DNA from: Paenibacillus thermotolerans
GTDB taxonomy: Bacteria; Bacillota; Bacilli; Paenibacillales; YIM-B00363
Direction: 5' to 3'
Length of the DNA stretch: 64,000 nt
NCBI RefSeq assembly: GCF_028745515.1
Contig: NZ_JAQZSG010000013.1
Location: forward strand, 1-64,000
How positions within the stretch are numbered: position 1 is the first letter of the stretch; every line of letters starts with the position of its first letter. Shown in pieces: positions 1 to 7,137 of the stretch. The notes below the pieces were generated by a model, which was not told where the DNA came from, ran no database searches, and worked only from the letters and a program-made list of their open reading frames with translations. The translations under genes were made by a program, and so were the position numbers.

Positions 1-47
1 TCCACCATCGTGCTCTCCCCAACTTTTATGCAAGGCTAGTGCACTTG

Positions 48-69
48 GAGTTGTTTAACACAACAACTC
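48..69. other. 8-bp inverted repeat near left edge
   Basis: GAGTTGTT and AACAACTC are separated by six bases just beyond the 3' end of the histidine kinase gene. Neither side has a clean T-run directly after the stem, so calling it a terminator is uncertain. Nothing else is recognisable in bases 1-92. Confidence 0.3.
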
Positions 70-92
70 TCGTGATGCTACTTTTTTTGCTT

Positions 93-1190
93 TTATTGGG
101 CCGCACTGATCGGCAATCGGACGTAGAAGCAAGTGCGGCTCGAATCGCTGCTGACGGTAATCGTGCCGCCGTGCCGGTCGACAATGCTCTTCACGATGGC
201 GAGTCCGAGCCCCGAACCGCCCGTATGCTCCGCACGCGATTTCTCCACCCGGTAAAACCGGTCGAATATGTGCGGCAAATCGACCGTCGGAATCGGCTCC
301 CCGTAGTTGGCCACCTCGACGACCGCTTCCGCTCCGGCGCGATAGGCGGCGATATCGATCCGCCTGCCTTCCTTGCCGTATACCATCGCGTTTTCTACGA
401 GATTTTCAAATACGCGAACGAGCTTGTTCGGATCGCCGTAAATCGGGATGGCGTTCTCTTCGTGGCGAAGCGTTCCTTCCATCCCGTTCTGCGCCAGCGG
501 CAGCCGGTACTGTTCAAGCAGCTGCGCCAGCAGCTCCACCAGGTTCAGCTTCATGCCGTACAGCGGAACGGCGTCATACCGCATGCGCGTATACTCGAAC
601 AAATCGTTGATCAGGACGTTCAGCCGCTGCGCCTTATCGTATGCGATCCCGACGTAATGCCGCAGCTCGACCTCGTCGCGGTACCGGTCCTGTTCGACCA
701 GCCCCAAATAGCCGAGTATCGAAGTGAGCGGCGTCCGCAAGTCGTGCGACACGTTCGTGATCAGCTCGTTCTTCGTTTGCTCCGCCCGCCGTTCGTCCTC
801 GAGCGATTCGTTCAGCTGCGTCACGAACGTATTAATGTAGCCCGCCAAATCCCCGAGCTCGCTGCCCTTTTGGACCGGGACCTTCTCGTTGAACTGCCCC
901 TGCGATATGCGCCGGACGGACTCGATCATCCGAACGGTGTAGCGAAAGCGCCCGATATTGAAGATGACCATGAACAGGATGAAGTAAAAAAAAGCGGCCG
1001 CCGCAATGAGAAACGTACTATTGAAAGCTCTAAGGATGGCGCTGATAATATCCCCGATGATCGGCAGCTGGTTTTCCAATTGCGCGGCTACCGCGGCGGT
1101 GACAAACACGGCGGGAACGGTGAGCAGCAGGCTGGCGATGATTTGTCCGACAAGCCGGAAAATCAATCTTCGCAGGAAGTTATCCTTCAA
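93..1190 (-). CDS. VanS-like membrane sensor histidine kinase
   Basis: This is a membrane sensor kinase that autophosphorylates on histidine and passes the phosphate to the response regulator encoded just upstream. Visible parts are two hydrophobic segments in the first 80 residues, a HAMP-like linker, the H-box SHDLRTPL with the phospho-acceptor His near residue 150, an N-box with NLVENA, and the G-box GGSGLGLAIV near the C-terminus. The length (365 aa) is normal for the family. The start is TTG at 1190, overlapping the end of the regulator gene by 11 bp, so the pair is translationally coupled. The signal sensed cannot be read from the sequence. Confidence 0.9.
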   Translation of the reverse strand: MKDNFLRRLIFRLVGQIIASLLLTVPAVFVTAAVAAQLENQLPIIGDIISAILRAFNSTFLIAAAAFFYFILFMVIFNIGRFRYTVRMIESVRRISQGQFNEKVPVQKGSELGDLAGYINTFVTQLNESLEDERRAEQTKNELITNVSHDLRTPLTSILGYLGLVEQDRYRDEVELRHYVGIAYDKAQRLNVLINDLFEYTRMRYDAVPLYGMKLNLVELLAQLLEQYRLPLAQNGMEGTLRHEENAIPIYGDPNKLVRVFENLVENAMVYGKEGRRIDIAAYRAGAEAVVEVANYGEPIPTVDLPHIFDRFYRVEKSRAEHTGGSGLGLAIVKSIVDRHGGTITVSSDSSRTCFYVRLPISAAQ

Positions 1191-1878
1191 TTTTGTAGCC
1201 TACCCCCCATACCGTGACGATCATCTTGTCCCCGGTCTCCTGCTCGAGCTTGTCTCTCAGGTTGCTGATATGGACCATTACGGTATTGTTGGAGTCGAAA
1301 TATTTTTCCTTCCATACGTGCTGAAATATTTCCTCCGCGCTGAACACGCGCCCGCGGTTGCTGGCGAGCAAATGCAGGATGCCGAACTCCGTCGACGTCA
1401 GATGCAGCGGAACGCCGTTCGCCTCCGCCTTGTGCGTGCTTTTATTGATCGTAAGAGCGCCGATGCGGATCGCTTCTTCGTTCTTGTGGGCTTGCGCCTC
1501 GTCGCCGCTGAACTGGTACGCGCGGCGAAGCAGCGACTTGACGCGGGCGAGCAGCTCCAGCGGGTTGAACGGTTTGATCATATAATCGTCGGCCCCGGTC
1601 ATGAGTCCGAGAATTTTGTCCATGTCCTCGGCTTTGGCGCTGAGCATAAGAATCGGGATGGAATGCTTCTCCCGCAGCTTCCGGGTCAGCTCTAGACCGT
1701 CCATCTTCGGCATCATGATATCCAGCACCGCAAGATGGTACTCGTCCTGCTCCATCGCCTTCAGCGCTTCGAGCCCGTTATGCGCTTTGCCCGTATCAAA
1801 GCCTTCGTTCTTTAAATAAATTTCGATCAGGCCGGCAATTTCTTTATCGTCGTCGACGATGAGAATTCGTCGTTTCAC
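1180..1878 (-). CDS. OmpR/PhoB-family response regulator
   Basis: This is a DNA-binding response regulator with an N-terminal receiver domain (acidic pocket after ILIVDDD, phospho-acceptor Asp in VLDIMMPKMDG) and a C-terminal winged helix. I chose the GTG at 1878 rather than the upstream ATG because AAGGAG lies 6-7 bases before it and the protein then begins at VKRRILIVDDD, as is usual. It forms an operon with the histidine kinase. A candidate -10 (TATAGT, minus strand, 1914-1919) and phased TTAAG repeats further upstream suggest autoregulation. Confidence 0.92.
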   Translation of the reverse strand: MKRRILIVDDDKEIAGLIEIYLKNEGFDTGKAHNGLEALKAMEQDEYHLAVLDIMMPKMDGLELTRKLREKHSIPILMLSAKAEDMDKILGLMTGADDYMIKPFNPLELLARVKSLLRRAYQFSGDEAQAHKNEEAIRIGALTINKSTHKAEANGVPLHLTSTEFGILHLLASNRGRVFSAEEIFQHVWKEKYFDSNNTVMVHISNLRDKLEQETGDKMIVTVWGVGYKIEG

Positions 1879-1954
1879 GTATAAGGCAGCTCCTTGGAAT
1901 AGTTTCATTCCTTACTATACCTTATTTTGCGGCCAGCTGCCTGTCCCGTGCCTC

Positions 1955-1996
1955 AAGCTTAAGGAAGCTTATGAGCTTCTTAAGCTTTTCTTAACC
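1955..1996 (-). promoter_or_regulatory. Phased TTAAG direct repeats upstream of the response regulator
   Basis: On the minus strand TTAAG, TTAAG, ATAAG and TTAAG recur at steps of 11, 11 and 10 bases, one helical turn each, about 35-75 bases upstream of a TATAGT -10 that lacks a good -35. OmpR/PhoB regulators bind head-to-tail half-sites with this period. The segment can also fold as a 14-bp stem with one bulge, but no T-run follows on the minus strand, so regulation is more likely than termination. Confidence 0.45.
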
Positions 1997-2003
1997 GTGC
2001 GGT

Positions 2004-2516
2004 TCAGACGGAGTAACGCTCCTTCAGCACGCCCATATGATGCCGCTCATGTCCCGCGATAATATAAGCCAATGCCCGAGCGGAGACGACGCTGTTGTTC
2101 GCATTTCCCAGGCGCGTCCACCCCTCTTCCGGCACATTGGCGACCAAGGCTAGCGTTGCTCCGCGCACGGCCGAATACTCTTCGATTAAGCTCTGCAGCG
2201 TCCGCCGCTCAAAGCCCGCGCCGCTCATATACACATTCTCGTCGAAGCCGGGCAGCGACACGGTCTCCCCGCGGGCGACGCACATGAGCCGGTAAGCCAT
2301 CACCCGCTCCGTGTCCATCATATGACCGAGCACTTGCTTGATCGACCATTTGTCCGGCTGATACCGGTAATCGCCGCGCTCCTCCGCGATCGAGCGGAAC
2401 AACGAAACGACCTCTTCCCTCTGCCCTGCCAAAATGTCTCCGATTTCCCCATCCGGCACCAGATTCACATATGTAGCGAAATAAGACTGATACTCATTTG
2501 TTGCTGGACGTTGCAT
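2004..2516 (-). CDS. DinB-family protein
   Basis: This is a 170-aa four-helix-bundle protein of the DinB/YfiT superfamily, whose members are metal-dependent enzymes or thiol transferases. Candidate metal ligands are the His in VLGHMMDTE (helix 2) and the HERHHMG cluster near the C-terminus, the usual three-His arrangement. The ATG at 2516 is followed immediately by MQRPATNEY. A GGAGG-like site lies just upstream. It stands alone between the two-component operon and the divergent cotJ operon. The substrate is unknown. Confidence 0.88.
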   Translation of the reverse strand: MQRPATNEYQSYFATYVNLVPDGEIGDILAGQREEVVSLFRSIAEERGDYRYQPDKWSIKQVLGHMMDTERVMAYRLMCVARGETVSLPGFDENVYMSGAGFERRTLQSLIEEYSAVRGATLALVANVPEEGWTRLGNANNSVVSARALAYIIAGHERHHMGVLKERYSV

Positions 2517-2602
2517 GATTTGCGCCTCCTTTTTGGAAATAACAGCTTCTTCTATTGTAACACCTCCCGGAAAATTGCCAATTCCCGGTCATGAATCCGC
2601 CG

Positions 2603-2640
2603 CCGAGATCATATATTCATGTTGTAAATCATTAATCGCG
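2603..2640 (+). promoter_or_regulatory. Possible mother-cell promoter of the cotJ operon
   Basis: The A/T-rich stretch with ATATATT (about 2611-2617) and CATTAAT about 12 bases on is a weak fit to the SigE pattern (kmATATT, 13-15 bases, CATACA-T). In Bacillus subtilis cotJABC is SigE-dependent. The fit here is poor and the assignment is tentative. Confidence 0.25.
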
Positions 2641-2666
2641 TTACAAATCGGGAAGGAGGATTCCCA

Positions 2667-2885
2667 GTGCTCAATCAGGTGAAGATCCAAGAAATACCTC
2701 ATGCCCCTTTCGATCCTTGTCCGCCCCTGCGGTTCCGAACATATGTCATACCGCCGAATATATACGCTCCCTTCCAGTCTCCCGGGCTCCCTCAATTTTC
2801 GCCTGCAGAGGCGTTACGGCACGGGACGTTGTGGCCCGCTTATTACAGCCCGTACGAAGGGCCGAAAGGAGCCATGAAGAAATGA
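2667..2885 (+). CDS. cotJA: Spore coat-associated protein CotJA
   Basis: This is a short proline- and tyrosine-rich spore-coat protein (72 aa) made in the mother cell. It carries the family pattern of a P-rich core followed by a C-terminal YYSPYEGPKGAMKK-like tail. The start is GTG at 2667 with GGAAGGAGGA eight bases upstream. The stop overlaps the cotJB start by ATGA (2882-2885). It is the first gene of cotJABC, whose third gene is split by the prophage. Confidence 0.9.
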   Translation: MLNQVKIQEIPHAPFDPCPPLRFRTYVIPPNIYAPFQSPGLPQFSPAEALRHGTLWPAYYSPYEGPKGAMKK

Positions 2886-3145
2886 AGCCCGTCCTCGACG
2901 AACGCTACTATCAAATGCTTCACGAGCTGCAGACGATCGATTTTGTGTTGGTAGAACTTAACCTGTACTTGGACACTCACCCGAACGATCAAGCCGCCCT
3001 TGATCAGTACAACCAAACGGCTATGCACCGCGCGCAAATCGCCCACAACTTCGAATCGCTGTACGGCCCCCTGCGCAATTTCGGCCAAAGCTTGGCGGGA
3101 AGCCCGTTCAGTTGGGCCGAAGGCCCGTGGCCCTGGCAAGTGTAA
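2882..3145 (+). CDS. cotJB: Spore coat protein CotJB
   Basis: This is an 87-aa spore-coat protein. It is recognised by the helical N-terminus (ERYYQMLHELQTIDFVLVE), the LDTHPND motif and the aromatic C-terminal end WAEGPWPWQV typical of CotJB. The start ATG overlaps the cotJA stop, with AAAGGAG a few bases upstream inside cotJA. The earlier in-frame methionine at 2717 lies within cotJA and is not used. CotJA, CotJB and CotJC depend on one another for coat incorporation in B. subtilis. Confidence 0.92.
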   Translation: MKPVLDERYYQMLHELQTIDFVLVELNLYLDTHPNDQAALDQYNQTAMHRAQIAHNFESLYGPLRNFGQSLAGSPFSWAEGPWPWQV

Positions 3146-3168
3146 AACCCGAGTAAGGGGGATAACAA

Positions 3169-3384
3169 ATGTGGATATATGAAAAAAAGCTGCAATATCC
3201 CGTCAGAGTGAGCAAGTGCGATCCCCATATGGCGAAGCTCCTGCTCGAGCAATACGGAGGAGCGGACGGCGAGCTGGCCGCCGCGCTCCGATACTTAAAC
3301 CAGCGGTACACGATTCCCGACAAAGTGATCGGGGTGCTTACGGACATAGGAACCGAGGAATTGGTACATCATTGTTGTAGGTGA
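3169..3384 (+). CDS. cotJC: CotJC, N-terminal part, interrupted by the prophage at attL
   Basis: This is the 5' part of cotJC, which encodes a spore-coat protein of the manganese-catalase-like (ferritin-fold) family. Residues 1-63 match CotJC (MWIYEKKLQYP, LLEQYGGADGELAAALRYL, VIGVLTDIGTEE). After the core at 3352-3359 the frame enters prophage DNA and stops after eight foreign residues, giving a 71-aa product without most of the fold. The start has AAGGGGG upstream. Joining codon 61 to the segment starting at 41921 gives 61+128 codons, a 189-aa CotJC. Confidence 0.93.
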   Translation: MWIYEKKLQYPVRVSKCDPHMAKLLLEQYGGADGELAAALRYLNQRYTIPDKVIGVLTDIGTEELVHHCCR

Positions 3385-3385
3385 T
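3352..3385 (+). other. attL: host/prophage left junction
   Basis: The shared core ACCGAGGA (3352-3359) is followed by AATT-like spacer bases and then a 23-bp arm (3363-3385). This arm is the exact reverse complement of the arm at attR (41901-41923). Sequence left of the core is cotJC coding sequence. Crossover most likely falls at the GA dinucleotide at 3358-3359, the centre of symmetry of the rebuilt attP. Confidence 0.9.
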
Positions 3386-3394
3386 GAGAAAAGT

Positions 3395-4075
3395 TCAACC
3401 TTTTAACGAATCGGTTATGATGAGTTCCTTGTTTTCTACTTCAAACCCGGTTCGCACGTCCTTTTCTTTCTGTCGGGAAATGACCACAAATTGAGGCACA
3501 ATATATTTCCCGTCCTTTCCTCCCCAAGCCTGGAATGCTGCAGTTCGATAGTATCCGCGATTAAAAAAAATATTGCAAGCCTCCCATTTCTTGGCCCATT
3601 GCTTCGGAGTAAGATGCGACAGCTGCACTTCAATGGCGTACACTCTTGGCTTCCCGTCGATCGGCAAAACTGCGACCACATCGGGGTCCCAATACAGGTC
3701 CCTTCCAGAGTCCGTGAATTTCTCTATGGGTTCGAATAGAAACCGCTTAGGCTGCCAAGCGAAATAGATAGAGCCGGCGGCCAGCGTGTGGTCAAGATTC
3801 CTCAATCTCGTCGGTGGTGTCCCCGTTATCTGCCTCCCCTTTGCGGTGAGCCGCCAAATTTTCTCTGCTTTGTTGAAGCCGTAATAACGCGACTCCACTA
3901 TTTGCTCCCGTTTCAGGTTGCACAGATATTCGCTCGCTCTTTTGACCGGCTGGCTGAGTCTCTTTATGCTTTCCAGCGTAGCGATCTGCGCCGTCGTTGC
4001 GAGCGGCACGTTTGATAGTGCTGTCAGGATTCGGTCTCTGTGCCTCGGTTCTTCTAATTTTGGTTGTTCCATCAT
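3395..4075 (-). CDS. Replication-relaxation family protein
   Basis: This 226-aa protein resembles the Replic_Relax family of phages and plasmids. It has an N-terminal winged-helix-like region (LATTAQIATLESIKRLSQ..., WRLTAKG) and a C-terminal part with PDVVAVLPIDGKPRVYAIEVQLS that looks like a nuclease-fold beta core (D...E-x-Q). The start ATG at 4075 has GGAGGTG nine bases upstream. The first 284 bases overlap the 3' end of the FtsK-like gene in another frame. The same gene pair sits beside the lysis genes in Bacillus Gamma/W-beta-like phages. Its exact role in replication is unproven. Confidence 0.75.
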   Translation of the reverse strand: MMEQPKLEEPRHRDRILTALSNVPLATTAQIATLESIKRLSQPVKRASEYLCNLKREQIVESRYYGFNKAEKIWRLTAKGRQITGTPPTRLRNLDHTLAAGSIYFAWQPKRFLFEPIEKFTDSGRDLYWDPDVVAVLPIDGKPRVYAIEVQLSHLTPKQWAKKWEACNIFFNRGYYRTAAFQAWGGKDGKYIVPQFVVISRQKEKDVRTGFEVENKELIITDSLKG

Positions 4076-5120
4076 CTGCTGACACCTCCGCTTTTAATGG
4101 ACGTAGGAATACGCTCCACGCGTCGTCGTTGCCCACGAAAGGGACTTGAACGTAATGCTCCCTTCCGTGGATATATATGCAGCGCCCAGGCGTTAGCGGG
4201 CTTATACGCTCTGCCCCCTCCTGCCCCAGCACAATGCGGCTGTCTTCGTTTGTTTGCGTCCTGAATCCGATCTTCGCATCAGTACATGCTTTGATTTGAC
4301 CGTTCATGGTTTTATGGTCCGGACGTTGCGTGAAATACCCAAGGAGCATCTTGGCTTCTCTTCCTTTTCGGGCAATTCGTACCGCTATAGATTCGCAATA
4401 TGCCGCCAATTTATAATCTGGCGTTCCTCGGATGTAAGAGTGTGGAGAGATATCAGCAGCTTCGTCTATGATAATGGCCACCGGCTGTAGCATTTTCTCC
4501 GTAAGTGTACGATTGCGGTGTGTTTTGAATAGCTGCTCCCGTTCTTTTAGCATTGATTCCGCTTCACTCATTAGTGTTGCGGCCTCATTGAGCTCCGTCG
4601 CGATCGTCACTCCAGGAATGCCATCAAAGGGAAAGTATGAATAGCCTTTCATATCAACGATAACCACGAGCCAGCCGTTTCTTCGCAGCTGATACACTAT
4701 CCAGCGGATAAAATCTGTCTTACCGCTCTGTGGAGCTCCACCACCGTAAATGGAAACCTTCATCGGGTGATAAACGGGATTCTGAAGCCGGTTGTAGCCG
4801 AAGAGGATTTCGTCATTCTTTAAGTGCCTTAACTTTGGCGAAATTGTGGGTTTAAAATCCTCCTCAACCACCCGGACTATAAAGCCACCTCCCCGATCGA
4901 TGATCTCCACCGGTGCCCCCACGGCGGCGGCCAATGCGCCCTCTAAATTCCGGGCATCCTTATACCAAGTTCCGAGCGGAAACCGAAAAGCATGCTCGGA
5001 TCCACAACTTACTGACCTCGATGCGAGGTACTCAAACCCCCGCGTTCGTTTCGCCTTCACATCGGCCGCCACGGACTGCTGAAGTACTTCCCAAATCCTT
5101 CGAACGACTTTCTCGGTCAA
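3792..5120 (-). CDS. FtsK/SpoIIIE-like DNA translocase
   Basis: This is a hexameric-translocase-type ATPase that may move or segregate phage DNA. It has a Walker A motif GGGAPQSGKTDF, a Walker B motif VAIIIDEAAD and a downstream arginine/glutamine-rich segment (FTQRPDHKTMNGQIKACT). There is no transmembrane domain, unlike cellular FtsK. I prefer the TTG at 5120, preceded by GGGAGGTGG, over the ATG at 5246, because the extra 42 residues are low-complexity and basic. The last 95 or so residues are polar and look disordered; they overlap the next gene in another frame. Confidence 0.78.
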   Translation of the reverse strand: MTEKVVRRIWEVLQQSVAADVKAKRTRGFEYLASRSVSCGSEHAFRFPLGTWYKDARNLEGALAAAVGAPVEIIDRGGGFIVRVVEEDFKPTISPKLRHLKNDEILFGYNRLQNPVYHPMKVSIYGGGAPQSGKTDFIRWIVYQLRRNGWLVVIVDMKGYSYFPFDGIPGVTIATELNEAATLMSEAESMLKEREQLFKTHRNRTLTEKMLQPVAIIIDEAADISPHSYIRGTPDYKLAAYCESIAVRIARKGREAKMLLGYFTQRPDHKTMNGQIKACTDAKIGFRTQTNEDSRIVLGQEGAERISPLTPGRCIYIHGREHYVQVPFVGNDDAWSVFLRPLKAEVSADDGTTKIRRTEAQRPNPDSTIKRAARNDGADRYAGKHKETQPAGQKSERISVQPETGANSGVALLRLQQSRENLAAHRKGEADNGDTTDEIEES

Positions 5121-5280
5121 GCGCCGCCCACCTCCCGCAAACAAACAAAACTTAAACGAGAAAAATAAATCCTTAAGGAATCGAATTTTAAAAATGATTG
5201 TCCGGCCACGCCTGCAGCGGAAAACAAGCCCGGACTTAATCCTCACCGGAATCCGCCGGGAATTTCAGGGTTGTATTATT

Positions 5281-5320
5281 AATGCGGACAAGTCAGGATT
5301 AATGCGGACAAGTCAGGATT
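5281..5320. repeat. 20-bp perfect tandem duplication
   Basis: The 20-base unit AATGCGGACAAGTCAGGATT occurs twice head to tail (5281-5300 and 5301-5320), with the tail of a further partial copy (ATT) before it. It lies between the FtsK-like gene and the small membrane-protein gene. It could be an iteron-like protein-binding site or a simple duplication. Confidence 0.8.
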
Positions 5321-5330
5321 TCTGACAGGC

Positions 5331-5714
5331 TTAAATGTGCGGAAGGAACTTCCAATTAACCAACCAAGGCACCAATAAGCGTAGCAGCTTAACAATGAAT
5401 ATCCCCCCAGCTGTGGAAACTATCCACCACATTAGCTTCACGCCAACCAGGATGATGAGGATTGCCAGAAGGTTCTTGAGCAGCCAATTCTGAAGTTCAG
5501 TGTAATCCGTATAAGGAGCTTCAGCCGGTATTGCTTCGTCCGAATCAAAATCAAAGCGTTTTGCACGGATCTGAACCTTCGGCTTTACAGTAACTGCTGG
5601 CGTGACGGCCTCGATCGGCTCCGAGTTCCATTCCCACACGAGCGGTTGTTGTGCTGTTGAACCTTCCTTGATCGCTTTATAAGTGGAAAAGTCAAGAATC
5701 TTACCGGTGTTCAT
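5331..5714 (-). CDS. Small membrane protein, unknown function
   Basis: I do not recognise this 127-aa protein. The first 80 residues are polar; the C-terminal 45 contain one or two hydrophobic segments (LLAILIILVGVKLMWWIV and GGIFIVKLLRLLVPWLV). I chose the ATG at 5714 because GAGGAGGG precedes it and the upstream methionine lies within the ribosome site. It is transcribed with the preceding small gene and with ftsK, so it may anchor a DNA-translocation complex to the membrane, which is inference only. Confidence 0.6.
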   Translation of the reverse strand: MNTGKILDFSTYKAIKEGSTAQQPLVWEWNSEPIEAVTPAVTVKPKVQIRAKRFDFDSDEAIPAEAPYTDYTELQNWLLKNLLAILIILVGVKLMWWIVSTAGGIFIVKLLRLLVPWLVNWKFLPHI

Positions 5715-5952
5715 TTGAATCCCTCCTCGCACGATTTGCGATAAAATCCCTTGGCAAAGGCAGCTGCTTCTCGCTTACTTCCCGTGCACGATAAGTGGTG
5801 ATGCCGAGAACAATTCGAACGCCTTGTCGAACGACATCGGCCACCGTCTGGTCCGGATTCCTTTTGAGATAATCTGCGAGACCGATAACAATGTCGTCGT
5901 CTAAATCCGGCCGTATCGGGGCTTTTACATATCTCCTCTTCTCGTGGCTCAT
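5701..5952 (-). CDS. Small ribbon-helix-helix-like protein
   Basis: This 83-aa polar protein has the pattern RPDLDDDIVIGLADYLKR followed by a VADVVRQGVRIVLGI helix. It resembles a ribbon-helix-helix or plasmid-copy-type DNA-binding fold, though I cannot assign a family. The ATG at 5952 has GAGGGAGG upstream, better than the earlier start at 6012. The 3' end overlaps the next gene by 14 bases. It heads the left-arm minus operon, a usual place for an autoregulator. Confidence 0.6.
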   Translation of the reverse strand: MSHEKRRYVKAPIRPDLDDDIVIGLADYLKRNPDQTVADVVRQGVRIVLGITTYRAREVSEKQLPLPRDFIANRARRDSNEHR

Positions 5953-6125
5953 ATGGGTCCTCCCTCGAGTCCTTCGTTGTGTTAACCATCCTACGAGCGA
6001 TGGATTGTCCATTATGTTCGATTTCGAAAAAAATATTTCGGTTCCGAATGGTTTGGACAGGTTTGAAAGATTGATAGTTAGTCCAAAATGAGTAACACCA
6101 TATGATTAATTGAGGTGAGTGCTGC

Positions 6126-6350
6126 GTGTTCGGTTTGGGAAAGAAAAGGAGTCGTTTTGGGCGGTTTATCGATCAGCATGGGATTAAACAAGAAAAGCTG
6201 CGGGAGATCACGAAGGTAAGCCGGGAGACATTATGGAAGGCATGCAACGATGATGATTACACACCGCGCCCGAGTATTAGAGAATCGCTAATATCAGCTG
6301 CTAGGAAACTCACCGGCAAGAATATCGGATCGGATGACTTCTGGATGTAG
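6126..6350 (+). CDS. Small XRE-like helix-turn-helix protein
   Basis: This 74-aa protein looks like a minimal Cro/CI-type HTH: RFIDQHGIKQEKLREITKVS then RETLWKACNDD, with a final LTGKNIGSDDFWM. The start is GTG with GAGGTGA eight bases before it. It is divergent from the left-arm minus operon and could repress it. It is also one of the few small basic plus-strand genes that could be an excision factor; no sequence motif proves this. Confidence 0.65.
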   Translation: MFGLGKKRSRFGRFIDQHGIKQEKLREITKVSRETLWKACNDDDYTPRPSIRESLISAARKLTGKNIGSDDFWM

Positions 6351-6458
6351 GAGCGACCCGTACGTCAGCGCGTTCGAATTCTGGTAAGAAACCCTTCTCA
6401 TCATCAAAACGCAGGTATATACTACCAATGATTACCTATTACACGGGAGGGGAATTTT

Positions 6459-7016
6459 ATGGGTGAGTTTTTAATCATGTTCGGAGCAGCTGTAGTTATC
6501 ATGCTCTTTTTAGTGAGCTGGTACACTCGCGCTCAAGGAAAAGCGATGGATAAAAAGGCTAAGAACGCGGGAGCAATTACTGCTTTCTCCGCTTTGCATG
6601 TTGAGGGGATTGGGCTTACAAAATTCGCTAGTTGCGATATTTTTCTATTCGAAGATAAAATACTGATCGACTCTTACGGAAGAAAATTTGAAATCCCTCT
6701 AGAACGAGTAAGGGCTGCTGAATACAAATCGGAGCAAGAATTGCACGAGAAAGGTAAGAGTGTCGTTGGCAGGGCCCTAGTCGGGACATTGCTAGTTCCG
6801 GGACTAGGCACAATCGTTGGAGGAATGTCGGGCATCGGTAATAAACAAGTGCGGGGAAAGGTTAATTTTTATCTGATATTGAACTACGAAAGCAGTAGAG
6901 GGGAATTGGAAGGAGTAACTTTCCTTAACAACTTGAACACCATTCGCCTTAACGCGTTTTGCAATCGAATAAATCAGGCTCTCGCATCCGCACAACCGGA
7001 TGTGATTAGTCTATAA
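6459..7016 (+). CDS. Membrane-anchored protein, unknown function
   Basis: I do not recognise this 185-aa protein. An N-terminal transmembrane helix (FLIMFGAAVVIMLFLVSW) precedes a soluble part with a pleckstrin-like or GRAM-like beta pattern (IFLFEDKILIDS) and a glycine-rich hydrophobic stretch (VPGLGTIVGGMSGIG). The start has GGGAGGGGA upstream. It ends before a strong hairpin and converges on the endolysin gene. Its isolated plus-strand position among late genes suggests a lysogenic-conversion gene. Confidence 0.6.
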   Translation: MGEFLIMFGAAVVIMLFLVSWYTRAQGKAMDKKAKNAGAITAFSALHVEGIGLTKFASCDIFLFEDKILIDSYGRKFEIPLERVRAAEYKSEQELHEKGKSVVGRALVGTLLVPGLGTIVGGMSGIGNKQVRGKVNFYLILNYESSRGELEGVTFLNNLNTIRLNAFCNRINQALASAQPDVISL

Positions 7017-7074
7017 AACAAAAAACAAAACGATCGGGAATTATTGAGAAGAAAACAAATAATCGCATAATAAA

Positions 7075-7112
7075 TAACCCCCGCAGCGGATAAACAGCTA
7101 CGGGGGTTTGTA
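7075..7112. terminator. Bidirectional hairpin terminator
   Basis: CCCCCG...CGGGGG stems with AGC/GCT extensions around a short loop, followed by GTTTG on the plus strand and TTATTTATTA on the minus strand. It separates the convergent membrane-protein and endolysin genes. Confidence 0.75.
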
Positions 7113-7137
7113 TTTGAAAATCCCAAGCGCTTGGGAA

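Noticed and set aside
39-1217. 392-aa plus-strand open frame at the left edge
   Set aside because: Antisense shadow of the histidine kinase; no recognisable domain.
1958-1993. Terminator of dinB
   Set aside because: The stem has no T-run on the minus strand; the phased TTAAG repeats fit a regulator site better.
3169-3384. A short natural CotJC variant
   Set aside because: The missing 128 codons are present in frame on the other side of the prophage, so it is an interrupted gene and not a short protein.
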